Shown here: piece by piece, positions 8,665 to 17,892 of the stretch | Layout of the letters: each line of letters begins with the position of its first letter | Numbering within the stretch: the stretch's first letter is position 1 | Source: Burkholderiaceae bacterium | GTDB taxonomy: Bacteria; Pseudomonadota; Gammaproteobacteria; Burkholderiales; Burkholderiaceae_C | DNA: 64,000 bases | Assembly: GCA_026125795.1 (NCBI GenBank) | Contig: JAHCKM010000001.1 | Coordinates: forward strand, 1,426,001-1,490,000 | Direction: 5' to 3' | Made by a program: the position numbers and the translations under genes | Notes under the pieces: generated by a model | Told to the model about the DNA's origin: nothing | Seen by the model: only the letters and a program-made list of their open reading frames with translations | Databases searched by the model: none

Positions 8665-9615
8665 TCAGCGGCTGGCCGCGTCGATCGCCTCGATCGTGCC
8701 GGCGTCCAGCTGCAGCCGCGCCGCGCCCGCGATCTCGCGCCACTGCGCCACCGACGTGGCGCTGGCGATCGGCGCCGTGATGCCCGGGCGCGCGATCTGC
8801 CACGCAAGCGCCACCTGCGCGGGCGTGGCCTTGTATGGCGCGGCGGCGCTGTCGAGCGCAGCGAGCACGCGCCGGCCGCGTTCGTTGAGGTACTTCTTGA
8901 CGATGCCGGCGCCGCGCGGGCTCTTGCCCGCATCGGCCGGGCTGCGGTACTTGCCGGTGAGAAAGCCGCTGGCCAGCGCATAGAAGTTGATCACGCCCAG
9001 GCTTTCGCGCCGGCACAGCGGCTCGAGCTCCGCCTCGTAGGCGGGGCGCTCCACCAGGTTGTACAGCGGCTGCAGGCATTCGTAGCGCGGCAGCCCGAGC
9101 CGTGCACTGGTCTTCAGCGCCTCTTCCAGGCGCGCGGCGGTGAAGTTGCTGGCGCCGATGGCGCGCACCTTGCCGGCCTGGATCAGCTCGGCATAGGCGC
9201 CCAGCGTCTCTTCCAGCGGCGTGTCGGTGTCGTCGTCGTGCGACTGGTACAGGTCGATGTGATCGGTCTGCAGGCGCTGCAGCGATGCATCGACCGCCTG
9301 CCGGATGTACTTGGGCGCGAGGCCGACCCTGCCGTCGCCCATGTCCTTGCCGACCTTGGTGGCCAACACCACGCGGTCGCGCTTGCCGCTCTTCTTGAGC
9401 CAGCGGCCGATGAGGGTTTCGCTTTCGCCGCCGGCGTGACCCGGCACCCAGCGCGAGTACACGTCGGCGGTGTCGATCAGGTTGAAGCCGTCGTCGATGA
9501 AGGCGTCGAGCACCTCGAACGATGCGGCTTCACCGGCGGTCCAGCCGAACACATTGCCGCCGAGGGCCAGCGGCGCAACCATCAGGCCGCTGCGGCCGAG
9601 CTGGCGTTGCTGCAT
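8665..9615 (-). CDS. Aldo/keto reductase
   Basis: A 316-residue NADPH-dependent oxidoreductase of the AKR (beta/alpha)8 superfamily, cytosolic. The catalytic tetrad is visible as D48 and Y53 (in DTADVYS), K87 (in ATKVGK) and H126 (in LYQSHDDD). GASNF and the C-terminal cofactor-binding region are also present. It resembles the voltage-channel-beta/YghZ-like AKR group rather than aldose reductase. The ATG is directly preceded by the 3' end of a dispersed leader repeat (9616-9691) whose short frame stops with TGA one base before this start, so translation may be coupled. The physiological substrate is not predictable. Confidence 0.92.
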   Translation of the reverse strand: MQQRQLGRSGLMVAPLALGGNVFGWTAGEAASFEVLDAFIDDGFNLIDTADVYSRWVPGHAGGESETLIGRWLKKSGKRDRVVLATKVGKDMGDGRVGLAPKYIRQAVDASLQRLQTDHIDLYQSHDDDTDTPLEETLGAYAELIQAGKVRAIGASNFTAARLEEALKTSARLGLPRYECLQPLYNLVERPAYEAELEPLCRRESLGVINFYALASGFLTGKYRSPADAGKSPRGAGIVKKYLNERGRRVLAALDSAAAPYKATPAQVALAWQIARPGITAPIASATSVAQWREIAGAARLQLDAGTIEAIDAASR

Positions 9616-9691
9616 GTCAGCCTCCGCCGGGCCGCCTCGAGGAGGCTGAAGCCCCCTTGAGGGGCAGCGAACAAAGTGAGCGTGGGGGCAT
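9616..9691 (-). repeat. Leader repeat copy A (upstream of aldo/keto reductase)
   Basis: One of five copies in the window. Read on the minus strand it has the conserved ACGCTCACTTTGTTCGCTGC core, a tight CCCCT/AGGGG hairpin, then a second hairpin with stem CAGCCTCC / GGAGGCTG (9641-9648 with 9618-9625) and a 15-nt loop containing GGCGGC, and ends CTGACATG at the gene start. A 24-codon frame opens at ATG 9691 behind a good GGGAGA ribosome site, encodes a peptide beginning MPPRSLCSLPLKGA, and stops with TGA at 9619-9617, one base before the reductase ATG. Confidence 0.85.
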
Positions 9692-9752
9692 GAAGATTCT
9701 CCCGCGCGGCAGGACGGAGCCGCGCGGAAGCATCCTACCCGGCACGTTCAAG

Positions 9753-11264
9753 CTACAACGAACGCAGGAAATTCAGCAGGTCCTGCTGCTGCGTGTCGTT
9801 GAGGTTGAAGTAGCGCTGCGTCACCGCGTTGGCCTCCGAGCCGTCGCTGGCGTGTTCGCGGATCGCCTGCTTCAGGTCGCTGGTGCGGCCGTCGTGCAGG
9901 AAGAACAGCCGCTGACCCAGCCCCCACAGCGGTGCGGTGCGGAACTCGCGGCCGCCGGCCTGGCCCTGCTGGATGCCGTCGGCCAGGCCGCGGCCCATGT
10001 CGTGCAGCAACAGGTCGGAGTACAGGTTGGCACTCTGGTAGCGCATCGCCGTGACGCTGGAGTTGTAGGTCTTCATGCTCGGCGTGTGGCACAACGCGCA
10101 GCCGGTGGTGGCGAACAGGCCGCGCCCGCGCGTGATCGACTCAGGCCCGCCGGGCTGCGTGGTCGATGGTGTCGGCGGTGCCAGGAATCGCATGAACAGC
10201 GTGAACAGGTCGATCGAGCTCAGCACCTCGGGCGCATGGCCGTCGAGCGACGAGTCGCTGTTGGGCAGCGTGGCGATGTTGCAGGCCTCGGTCTCGTCAC
10301 GCTCGGTCTGGAACAGCCCGTTGCTGATGCCCATCTCGACGTTGTAGGCCTCGCCCGAGAACAGCAGCAACGACTTGTTCTGCGCCTTCCAGCCAAAGCG
10401 CCCGGCCGTGCCGTCGTTGCCGTTGCGATTGAGCTGGCCCGAGATCGCGTTGGCGTTGAGCAAGATGTTGGGCCGTCCGCGGATGCCGAGGCTGCGCTTG
10501 ACGTCGGTCTGCGCGCGCTGGTGCTTGACGATCTCGCTGTCGGGGATCGCTTCGATCAGGCCGGCGCCGAACACCGGCGTGGGAATGCGGAACACCACGT
10601 TGCGGTTGGCCAGCTGGCGCGCGAAGTCGGGCTGCGCAACGGTGCAGCCCGGCGCGGCCGGATCGCCCGCGATCGTGAACAGCGCATGCACGCCGCCGTC
10701 CGGCGAGCCGTCGGGGTTTCGCACGAAGCGCGCCTCGCGCACCGGACCGCTGGCGGTGATGAACGGCGGCACCTTGTTCGTCATGCCGTTCTTGCCGGCG
10801 AACGCCACCTGCGGATTCACCAATGGGCTGGTGCCGCCGATCGCCGGCTGCGAGTGGCAGCCGCCGCAGCCGTCGAGGTTCATCGTCGGCCCGAGGCCTT
10901 CGTCAACCTCTTCGGCCTCCTCGAAGTCGGCCTTGCCGGCGATGAACGCGGCGAGTTGCGGCGGCGTCAAGCCGGCCAGGGGCGCGCCGGCGCTGTCGTT
11001 GCCGGCACGCGGACCGGGGTCGCGCGCGCTCGACGGGCGCACGGTCAGCGCGCTCGACGCGCCGACCGGCGCGTTGCGCTCGAAGGCGGCGACGGTTTCG
11101 CGCACCGCGTTGGCGGAGTCGGCGGCGCTGTGGACATTGGTGTTGGCGGCAGCGGTGCTGTCCAGAGCGGGCGCGTCAGCGGCGGCGGTGGTGTCGGAGT
11201 CCGAGCCGCCGTTGCAGGCCAGCAGACCCGTCGCGGCGATTAGGACGAACATCGAAGGTCTCAT
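9753..11264 (-). CDS. Di-heme c-type cytochrome lipoprotein (DHOR/DUF1111 family)
   Basis: A 503-residue exported protein. A lipobox ends at Cys17 (LLACNGG), followed by a low-complexity Ala/Ser/Asp linker and then the catalytic region. Two CxxCH heme-attachment motifs are present, CGGCH at about 133-137 and CALCH at about 389-393, as expected for the di-heme oxidoreductase family (PF06537). Family members are periplasmic or outer-membrane-anchored electron-transfer proteins, often annotated as thiol oxidoreductases; the true substrate is generally unproven. It is transcribed away from the MetE-like gene, with a 305-bp divergent intergenic region. Confidence 0.88.
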   Translation of the reverse strand: MRPSMFVLIAATGLLACNGGSDSDTTAAADAPALDSTAAANTNVHSAADSANAVRETVAAFERNAPVGASSALTVRPSSARDPGPRAGNDSAGAPLAGLTPPQLAAFIAGKADFEEAEEVDEGLGPTMNLDGCGGCHSQPAIGGTSPLVNPQVAFAGKNGMTNKVPPFITASGPVREARFVRNPDGSPDGGVHALFTIAGDPAAPGCTVAQPDFARQLANRNVVFRIPTPVFGAGLIEAIPDSEIVKHQRAQTDVKRSLGIRGRPNILLNANAISGQLNRNGNDGTAGRFGWKAQNKSLLLFSGEAYNVEMGISNGLFQTERDETEACNIATLPNSDSSLDGHAPEVLSSIDLFTLFMRFLAPPTPSTTQPGGPESITRGRGLFATTGCALCHTPSMKTYNSSVTAMRYQSANLYSDLLLHDMGRGLADGIQQGQAGGREFRTAPLWGLGQRLFFLHDGRTSDLKQAIREHASDGSEANAVTQRYFNLNDTQQQDLLNFLRSL

Positions 11265-11569
11265 GGGCTCCTCCTGTTGACGGTTGAAGCACGCGCCAAC
11301 GTACGCTTCGCTTCTCGCTCGCCAAGGCCCAGACGCGTGCGTTCGTAAACTTCGCGTGCGAGCGTGTGCAAAGCGAGATCGAGCCCTTACAAAGCGACAT
11401 CAACCTGACCCTTGGGTTTTGCAAGAACGCCGCGCCTGGAGGTGTAAGCGCAACCGCTGCGCAGATCTGAGGCCATTGCCCATTTGCCTTCTCGTGCGCG
11501 GGTGCATTCGAAGGCCGCGCGCACGCGTTGCGGCAAGATGTCGTCGTCAAACACCGAGGTCAGTCCGCC
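11265..11569. other. Divergent intergenic region, no gene seen
   Basis: A 305-bp spacer between the divergently transcribed di-heme lipoprotein gene and the MetE-like gene. It must carry both promoters. I see a purine-rich ribosome site (CCGAGG) before the rightward ATG, but no clear hairpin, dyad or small gene. Confidence 0.5.
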
Positions 11570-12670
11570 ATGCAAGCCCATCCGCCGTTTCGTGCCGACC
11601 AGGTCGGCAGCCTGCTGCGTCCTGCGGCGCTCGCGCAACTGCGCGCGCAGCACAAACAAGGCGAGATCGATGCCGCCACGCTGCGCAAGGCCGAAGATGA
11701 CGCCGTGCTCGAGGCGGTGCGCAAGCAGGAGTCGATCGGTCTGCAGTCGGTCACCGACGGCGAGTTCCGGCGCGACTGGTGGCACCTGGACTTCCTGGCG
11801 CAGCTCGACGGCGTGACACTGAAGCGCAACGAGGGCGAGAAGTTCAAGATCGCCGGCCAGGAGCAGCCCCCGATCGCCTCGGTGACGGGACGCATCGGCT
11901 GCAGCAAGCCGATCATGGTGGAGGACTTCAGGTTCCTGAAGGACCACACCACGCGCAGCGCCAAGATGACGATCCCATCGCCGTCGATGCTGCACCTGCG
12001 CGGCGGACGTGCGTCGATCGACCCGGTGGTGTATCCGGACCTCGAGGCGTTTTGGTCCGACGTGGCGGCGGCGTACCGCCGCGCGATCCGGCATCTTGCC
12101 GACGCGGGCTGCCGCTACCTGCAGCTCGATGACGTGACATTCGCCTATCTTTGCGACCCCAAGATCCAGCAGAACTGCCGCAACAACGGCGACGACCCGC
12201 TGGCGCTGCCACGCCGCTATGCCGACACGATCAATGCGGCGCTGACCGACAGGCCGTCCGACATGGTGGTCACGATCCACACCTGCCGCGGCAACTTCAA
12301 GAGTGCGTGGGTCGCCGAAGGCGGCTACGACCCGGTGGTGGAGGCGATGTTCTCCACCGACGTGGACGGCTATTTCATGGAGTTCGACAGCGCGCGCGCC
12401 GGCGGCTTCGAGCCTCTGCGCATCCTGCCGCGTGGCAAGAAAGTGGTGCTTGGGCTCGTCACCACCAAGGTCGGCGACCTCGAAAGCAAAGACGACCTGA
12501 AGCGCCGCATCGACGAAGCGTCGAAGTTCGTGCCGCTGGGGAACCTGTGTCTGTCACCGCAGTGCGGCTTTTCGAGCACCCACCACGGCAACGCGCTTTC
12601 GATCGAGGATCAGTGGCGCAAGCTGGAGCGCGTGGTGGAGGTGGCCGCAGAGGTCTGGGGCGACGGCTGA
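11570..12670 (+). CDS. MetE C-terminal-like (cobalamin-independent) methyltransferase, YxjG type
   Basis: A 366-residue protein matching only the C-terminal catalytic barrel of cobalamin-independent methionine synthase. All four zinc ligands expected for MetE can be placed: H237 and C239 in IHTCRGNF, E271 in MEFDSAR and C332 in SPQCGF. It starts like other family members (PFRADQVGSLLRP). Such stand-alone proteins transfer methyl groups to homocysteine or related thiols, often from donors other than triglutamyl folate. I chose the ATG at 11570 because GAGG lies at ribosome-site distance; the upstream extension is not conserved-looking. It converges with the DUF3857 gene, with only 4 bp between them. 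Confidence 0.87.
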   Translation: MQAHPPFRADQVGSLLRPAALAQLRAQHKQGEIDAATLRKAEDDAVLEAVRKQESIGLQSVTDGEFRRDWWHLDFLAQLDGVTLKRNEGEKFKIAGQEQPPIASVTGRIGCSKPIMVEDFRFLKDHTTRSAKMTIPSPSMLHLRGGRASIDPVVYPDLEAFWSDVAAAYRRAIRHLADAGCRYLQLDDVTFAYLCDPKIQQNCRNNGDDPLALPRRYADTINAALTDRPSDMVVTIHTCRGNFKSAWVAEGGYDPVVEAMFSTDVDGYFMEFDSARAGGFEPLRILPRGKKVVLGLVTTKVGDLESKDDLKRRIDEASKFVPLGNLCLSPQCGFSSTHHGNALSIEDQWRKLERVVEVAAEVWGDG

Positions 12671-12674
12671 CCGC

Positions 12675-15551
12675 TCAGCGCCCCGTCACGCGCTTGATCT
12701 CGAGCTGCGCAAACGCATGCTCGCGATACGGCAGCGCGCCGATGTCGACGGTGCGCTGGAACATGCGGCGCGCGGCCTCGGTGTCGCCGGCCAGCAGCAG
12801 GCGCTGGCCGACGTAGAACCAGGCCTCGGAGAGGTTGAGCCGCTCCATCTGCTTGTCCTTGCGAGCGGCGCGCAGCATCTCGTCCTGCGTGATGCGTCCG
12901 GCGAGGTGGTGCACCACGGCACCGGGCCAGCGCTCGACGTCGGTCTGTTCGACGAACGGCGCGATGGCACTGCGGCCCTTGCCGCCGTTGCGCTCGGCCG
13001 CGAGGTAGAGCCAGATCACGGCAAAGTCGCGATCTTCGCCGCTCGACTCCTGCGCGGCCTCGCGGAACGACGCTTCGGCATCGGCATACTGGCCCTGGTA
13101 GTACTGCGCGTTGCCCAGGCCCTTCGTGACGAAGCTCTTGGTGGCCGGCTCCTGCGCGCTCTTCATTGCCGCCACCGCCTCGTCGGCGCGCCCGAGCGAC
13201 AGCAGCGCCAGCCCGCGTGCGTAGTACAACTCGCCGGTGGCCTGCGCCGACAGCGGCAGCGCCTTGTCGACGTCGGCCAGCGTGGCCTCGAAGCGGTTGA
13301 GCATGTTGTTGGCCACCGCGCGCTTGGTCAGCACGGGTCCGGCCAATGGCGACTTGTCGCCCGCGACCTTCAGCACCTCGGTGGCCAGCGCCAGCTCGAG
13401 CTCCTGCCGCACCACGATCTCGCGCAGGCTGTCCAGGTTGGAGCCGTGCTGGCGCTGCACGCGCTTTTCGATGTCGGCGAACACGCCTTGCAGGCGGTCG
13501 GCATCAAGTAACGGCAGGCGCAGCGTGGTGCCGGCCATGCGGCGCGCGGATTGGATTCGCTCGCGGTAGCTGGCCAGGTCGCGCGGCAGCACCTCGTCGA
13601 GCTTGCGTGTGTAGCCGAGCTGCAGCGTGAAGGTGTTGCCGTTGACCTCCATGCGCGAGCTGATGCTGAAGTGCTTGTCGCCCACCTCCTGCGGCGCCGG
13701 CGGCCGCGTGACGAAGCGGCGCGGCGCGATCACGCGGATGCGCTGGCGCACCTGGCGCGGCGGGTCGTACATCCACGGCATTTCGCGCCGCGCTTCGCGC
13801 GGGCCGGCCATGGTGTCGAGGATCTCGAGCGCCGGCGCCTCGAAGGTCAGCGAGCCGCGTTCGTAGCTGCCGAAGCCCGGCAGCTCGTACTGCAACTCGA
13901 ACTCGAACCGGTTCGTGTCGCGGTCGTCGCGCACCTGTGGCGCGCCGACCGACCGGAGCCCCGGCATCATGCGCGCCCATGCGCCGGCCAGGTTCTGCGC
14001 CAGGCGCTCGGTGCCACCGGCGGCCACGGCGTTGCGCCAGCCTTCGGCCGCCAGGCCACGCGCGCGGATGATGGACGTGAAGCGCGCGGCGCGCGCCAGG
14101 TCGGACACGTCCCAGGTCTGGTCGAACTCCAGGCCCTCGAGCGCGCCGACGGGCGGCTCGACCCGGGCCAACTCACCGCCGTCGCGCGACACCACCAGCG
14201 CCAGCCCGTAGCTGGAGTGGCCGCGCGTGTCGAGATTGCGGCCCTGCTTCTGCAGTGTGGGGTCGAGCCAGTAGACCTTGCCGTCGAGCTGCAGCCGCGT
14301 GATCACGTGATCGAACTGGTCGTGACCCGGCAGGTAGTCGGCGATGCCGCGGTTGCGCTGCAAGGACACGAGCGCCGGCTTGGCATCGAAACCCAGGCGC
14401 TGCAACACCGCGTTGAGCAGCGCCACCTTGTCCTTGCAATCGCCCAGGCGTTGGGCGAACGTGAGCGCCGGTGCCTTGGGCCGGTGCGAGCTTTCGCCCA
14501 GGCTGGCGCTGAAGTAGCGCACCTCGTCCTGCACCGCCTCGAGCACCGCGGCGGCGAGCCGATCGGGCGGCAGGTTCTGCGCGCGCCAGGCATCGATGCG
14601 CTCGCTCAGCTCGGGGCCGAGGTCGGCGCCGTCGCCGAACAGCTCGTCGGCCCAGCGCGCAACGTCGGACCACCCGGCGTACTCGCTGACATGCACCGAC
14701 GGCCACACCTTGTACCAGGGCGGCACGCTCTCTTCAGGACGCACCATCGGCACGTCGCGCTTGACGATGCGCAGCACGCGGCGCTCACCGGCGCTGAGCA
14801 CCTCGGGCGTGACGTCGGCGCGAATGCCCTTGGCGTGCATCGGGCGGCTGGCCGGATGGTCCACGCGCACCTGCACCACGTCGGCCGGCGCACCGAAGTG
14901 AAGCTGGTAGTTCTCGGCGTAGCGACCCTTGAAGATCGGATTGGCGCCGTGCACGGTGTAGGCAACGTCGACCGCGTCGCCGATGCGCACGTCGTTCATG
15001 ACCACGAGCAGCGTCTGCGTGCCGGTGAGCGTGCTCTGCTCGAGCCGTTCCTCGCGGCGCAGCAACTCGATGCGCGCGCCGGGCAGTCGATCGTGCCGCA
15101 CGCCGTCGCGCCACACCGCCGCCTCGTGCAGTGTGAGGGTCTGGAACGCGGGGTTGAAGTGCAGCTCGGCCTTGGACACCTCGGCCAGCGCCGCGCTCTC
15201 GGTGGCCACCAGACGCGAGCGCGCGAACTGTTGCTGCTCGCCCGGCGCATCGAGCCGCGTCTGCACGTCGGACAGCAGCAGGCGATAGCTGGGGCCGCTG
15301 TGCGAGGCGGGGGCCTTGACCGGCGCATCGGCTTCCACCACCCAAGACGGCTTGGGCGCGATGCGATAGCCGTTGACGAACGGCACGGCGGCCGGAGCGC
15401 TCGGCTGCACAGCCGCAGGCTGGCTCGCGGCAGGCCTGGCCTTGGCGGTCTTGCTGGTTTGTGCCGCCAGACCACTGCTGAACGCGATGGCGGCGGCGAT
15501 CGTCAGGGCCCGGCAGGCGAGCGGCGATGCGGCGAAGATGTGGGCGAGCAT
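12675..15551 (-). CDS. Exported DUF3857 / transglutaminase-like / TPR protein
   Basis: A 958-residue protein with an N-terminal signal peptide (ALTIAAAIAFSSGLAAQ). A DUF3857 domain fills the first third. A transglutaminase-like domain follows, with its likely Cys-His-Asp triad in LGDCKDKVALL (Cys near 371), PGHDQFDHVI and YWLDPT. The last 250 residues are TPR-like helical repeats (ALPLSAQATGELYYARGLAL and AQEPATKSFVTKGLGNAQYY). The family is periplasmic or surface-associated and of unproven activity; crosslinking or proteolysis is inferred from the fold. It is followed upstream by the lipase-like gene on the same strand, 113 bp away. Confidence 0.87.
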   Translation of the reverse strand: MLAHIFAASPLACRALTIAAAIAFSSGLAAQTSKTAKARPAASQPAAVQPSAPAAVPFVNGYRIAPKPSWVVEADAPVKAPASHSGPSYRLLLSDVQTRLDAPGEQQQFARSRLVATESAALAEVSKAELHFNPAFQTLTLHEAAVWRDGVRHDRLPGARIELLRREERLEQSTLTGTQTLLVVMNDVRIGDAVDVAYTVHGANPIFKGRYAENYQLHFGAPADVVQVRVDHPASRPMHAKGIRADVTPEVLSAGERRVLRIVKRDVPMVRPEESVPPWYKVWPSVHVSEYAGWSDVARWADELFGDGADLGPELSERIDAWRAQNLPPDRLAAAVLEAVQDEVRYFSASLGESSHRPKAPALTFAQRLGDCKDKVALLNAVLQRLGFDAKPALVSLQRNRGIADYLPGHDQFDHVITRLQLDGKVYWLDPTLQKQGRNLDTRGHSSYGLALVVSRDGGELARVEPPVGALEGLEFDQTWDVSDLARAARFTSIIRARGLAAEGWRNAVAAGGTERLAQNLAGAWARMMPGLRSVGAPQVRDDRDTNRFEFELQYELPGFGSYERGSLTFEAPALEILDTMAGPREARREMPWMYDPPRQVRQRIRVIAPRRFVTRPPAPQEVGDKHFSISSRMEVNGNTFTLQLGYTRKLDEVLPRDLASYRERIQSARRMAGTTLRLPLLDADRLQGVFADIEKRVQRQHGSNLDSLREIVVRQELELALATEVLKVAGDKSPLAGPVLTKRAVANNMLNRFEATLADVDKALPLSAQATGELYYARGLALLSLGRADEAVAAMKSAQEPATKSFVTKGLGNAQYYQGQYADAEASFREAAQESSGEDRDFAVIWLYLAAERNGGKGRSAIAPFVEQTDVERWPGAVVHHLAGRITQDEMLRAARKDKQMERLNLSEAWFYVGQRLLLAGDTEAARRMFQRTVDIGALPYREHAFAQLEIKRVTGR

Positions 15552-15664
15552 GCGGGCCTTCGATGGTCCGCGCCATTATCGGAGCGCATCCACGAGGCCG
15601 GTCCCCCGACGCGAGGGGCAAATGAGTAACTGCGGGGCCGCGTCCAGCGGCCCGCGTCACGCGA

Positions 15665-17791
15665 TCACGGGATGAAGTTCAACGATTCAGGCAACGGACC
15701 GGCGATCGGCACCTCGAACAACGGCCCTGCGTCATCGGGATCGATCACGGTCATGCCGTTGGTGGCGAAGAAGGCTGCGATCTGCATCTGCGTGCCGATC
15801 GCGACCTGCGGAGCCAGTCCACCGGAAACGATGTTCGTCAGGAACGTGTGCGGGTTCTTGGGCGTCAGGTTGTCGGCGGCAAACGCGAGGTCGTTCCGGA
15901 AGTAGACCGTGCGGTCCTGCAGATCACCGGCGCGAATCAGCGCACTCGAGGTCGGGTTGGGCACCGTCATGTCGCCTTTGGCGACTTGCACCAGGACCGG
16001 CTTCGGACCGCCTTGCAAGGGCTGCTTGCGGATGTGCTGCGCGTACGACACGGGGTTGCCGAGCTGTTGCACCCACTGGAAGCGATCGAGCACGCGCTGG
16101 ATCGCCATCGCGCCGGGCACGGTGTTGATGCGCACGCTCTCGTCGCGCAGCGGCAGGTTCTCGTTGAACTGCAGGTTGAACGGTGCCGGCACGCCCGGCA
16201 CCGGCGGCAGGTTGATCAGCCCACGCGGCGCCAGCGCCAGCGCGGTCAGCAAGCGGAAGCTCGGGCTCAGGCGAGCGATCTCGGTGATCGACCCGCCCGG
16301 CACGTTCAGCACGCCGCCACCCAGGTGCGGCTCGGTGCCCATGAGGATCGTGCCGTAGATGCCGCCGAACGACTGGCCGGAATAGTAGATGCGCTGCTGG
16401 CTCAGATCGACGCTGCCGTCGCCGTCGACGTCGACGCCGGCTTCGATCTGACGGATCAGCTGCATCAGGTCGATGGTGGTCTGGCGCAGCGCATCGCGGC
16501 TGCTGATGATGTTGCGCAGGCCAGCGACGCTCGAACCCTCGGTGGAATCGATGGTGCCGTTGCCATCCTGGTCAAAGCCGCGGCCCGGCGCGGGCACGGT
16601 GACGGTACCGCCGTTGGTCAGCGTGGCCAACAGCGTGCCGTTCGGTCCGCCACCATGGCCCACCACTTGGATCGACACGATCGCGATGCCTTGCGAGGCG
16701 TACACCGACGGCAACGTGAACGTGGTGCCGAACATGTTGTCGGTGAAGCCGTGGCCGTAGATCGCCACCGGCCAGCCACCGGCCGGTTTGGCCCCGGCCG
16801 GCAGGAACACCTGCACCAGCAGGCCCGACTGCCCCTGCGGCGCGGGCTGTCCGGTGAGCGTGGGTGTGACCGGGATGTACTGGCCTGCGGTCATGTACTG
16901 AGGCGATTGAAACGTGCCGTAGGCGAGCGTGCCCACAGTGGGGCCGACGATGTCCAGCGCGGCCAGCGGCAGATTGACCGGCGTGGGGCTGCCCGCCACG
17001 GTGGTCTGGCGGTTGAACACCAGCGTGCTCAGCTGAGCGCGCGTGAACACCGCGCGCGTGGCACCGTTGTTGCCGATCTGGAAGTTGATCGGCGCCGGCG
17101 CGGCGCGCCGAACCTGGTGGTTGATCTTCTGCAGATCGGCGGTGATGCTTTGCGTGGTGAACAGGCTCGCTGCCACCACGCGGTTGCGGTGCCAGCCCCA
17201 GCGCATGCCGTCGCGCAGGTCGCGGTCGTATTCGTGGTGGCCGCGGCCGAAATCGGCGCGGCCGCCATCGATGCGCTGGCGGTTGGCATCGCGAACGCCG
17301 TCGGTCACCACCAGCAGGTAACGCGAATGTTGCTGAAGCAGCTCATCGGGCTGCAGTGCCAGCGTGTTCGTCGTCGGGTCCCACACCACCTGGTTGATGC
17401 CGACGCGATCGCCGAAGCCGCGCAGGCTCAGCGTGTCGCCCAGGTTGAGGAGGTAGACCGTGCTGCTGTTGACGCTGGTCGGATCGATCGCGCCGGTGAA
17501 CGGGATCGTGATGCGCGGCTGCGTGGAGAAGCCGTCGAGCTCGTTGATCACGTCGATGTCTGCGCACTCCAGCGCCGCGGCTGCGCTCGCCGCGCAATCG
17601 GGCTTGGGCAGGTTGACGCGCCGGAAGGTGTTGTTGTGCCAGGCCCGCACGGTGAAGCGATCGCTCGGGAACGGCGTGGCAGAGGGATCGGTGCTGCTGG
17701 TGCGCACCGACACGCCGGCGCTGGCACTGACTGCAAGGCAGGCGAGAACGCTCGCGAGAGCGAGCCGCCCGAGGACGCGGGCATGCGGCAT
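15665..17791 (-). CDS. Secreted alpha/beta-hydrolase, virulence-factor-type lipase
   Basis: A 708-residue protein with a signal peptide (LALASVLACLAVSASA). The N-terminal 300 residues resemble the bacterial virulence-factor lipase N-terminal/Ig-like region (FPSDRFTVRAW, ITIPFTGAIDPTSV). The C-terminal half is an alpha/beta hydrolase with an oxyanion-type AIYGHGF motif and the nucleophile elbow GQSFGG. An EF-hand-like DVDGDGSVDLSQ and a DQDGNGTIDS segment suggest Ca2+ binding. Probable extracellular lipase or esterase; the substrate is unknown. It is the middle gene of a leftward run between ornithine cyclodeaminase and the DUF3857 protein. Confidence 0.82.
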   Translation of the reverse strand: MPHARVLGRLALASVLACLAVSASAGVSVRTSSTDPSATPFPSDRFTVRAWHNNTFRRVNLPKPDCAASAAAALECADIDVINELDGFSTQPRITIPFTGAIDPTSVNSSTVYLLNLGDTLSLRGFGDRVGINQVVWDPTTNTLALQPDELLQQHSRYLLVVTDGVRDANRQRIDGGRADFGRGHHEYDRDLRDGMRWGWHRNRVVAASLFTTQSITADLQKINHQVRRAAPAPINFQIGNNGATRAVFTRAQLSTLVFNRQTTVAGSPTPVNLPLAALDIVGPTVGTLAYGTFQSPQYMTAGQYIPVTPTLTGQPAPQGQSGLLVQVFLPAGAKPAGGWPVAIYGHGFTDNMFGTTFTLPSVYASQGIAIVSIQVVGHGGGPNGTLLATLTNGGTVTVPAPGRGFDQDGNGTIDSTEGSSVAGLRNIISSRDALRQTTIDLMQLIRQIEAGVDVDGDGSVDLSQQRIYYSGQSFGGIYGTILMGTEPHLGGGVLNVPGGSITEIARLSPSFRLLTALALAPRGLINLPPVPGVPAPFNLQFNENLPLRDESVRINTVPGAMAIQRVLDRFQWVQQLGNPVSYAQHIRKQPLQGGPKPVLVQVAKGDMTVPNPTSSALIRAGDLQDRTVYFRNDLAFAADNLTPKNPHTFLTNIVSGGLAPQVAIGTQMQIAAFFATNGMTVIDPDDAGPLFEVPIAGPLPESLNFIP

Positions 17792-17892
17792 GGTTGTCTC
17801 CGTATCGTTTTGTGGCGCGTTGCCACTCTAGATCTGCGCCGCGCGCGCGACAACCGTGGTTTCGCGCCCGGCTAAAACCCCCGCCGAAACGG

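Noticed and set aside
13551-15629. 692-codon plus-strand frame opposite the DUF3857 gene
   Set aside because: Antisense shadow; the minus-strand frame has a signal peptide and transglutaminase motifs.
15848-17875. 675-codon plus-strand frame opposite the lipase gene
   Set aside because: Antisense shadow; no recognisable domain and typical reverse-frame composition.
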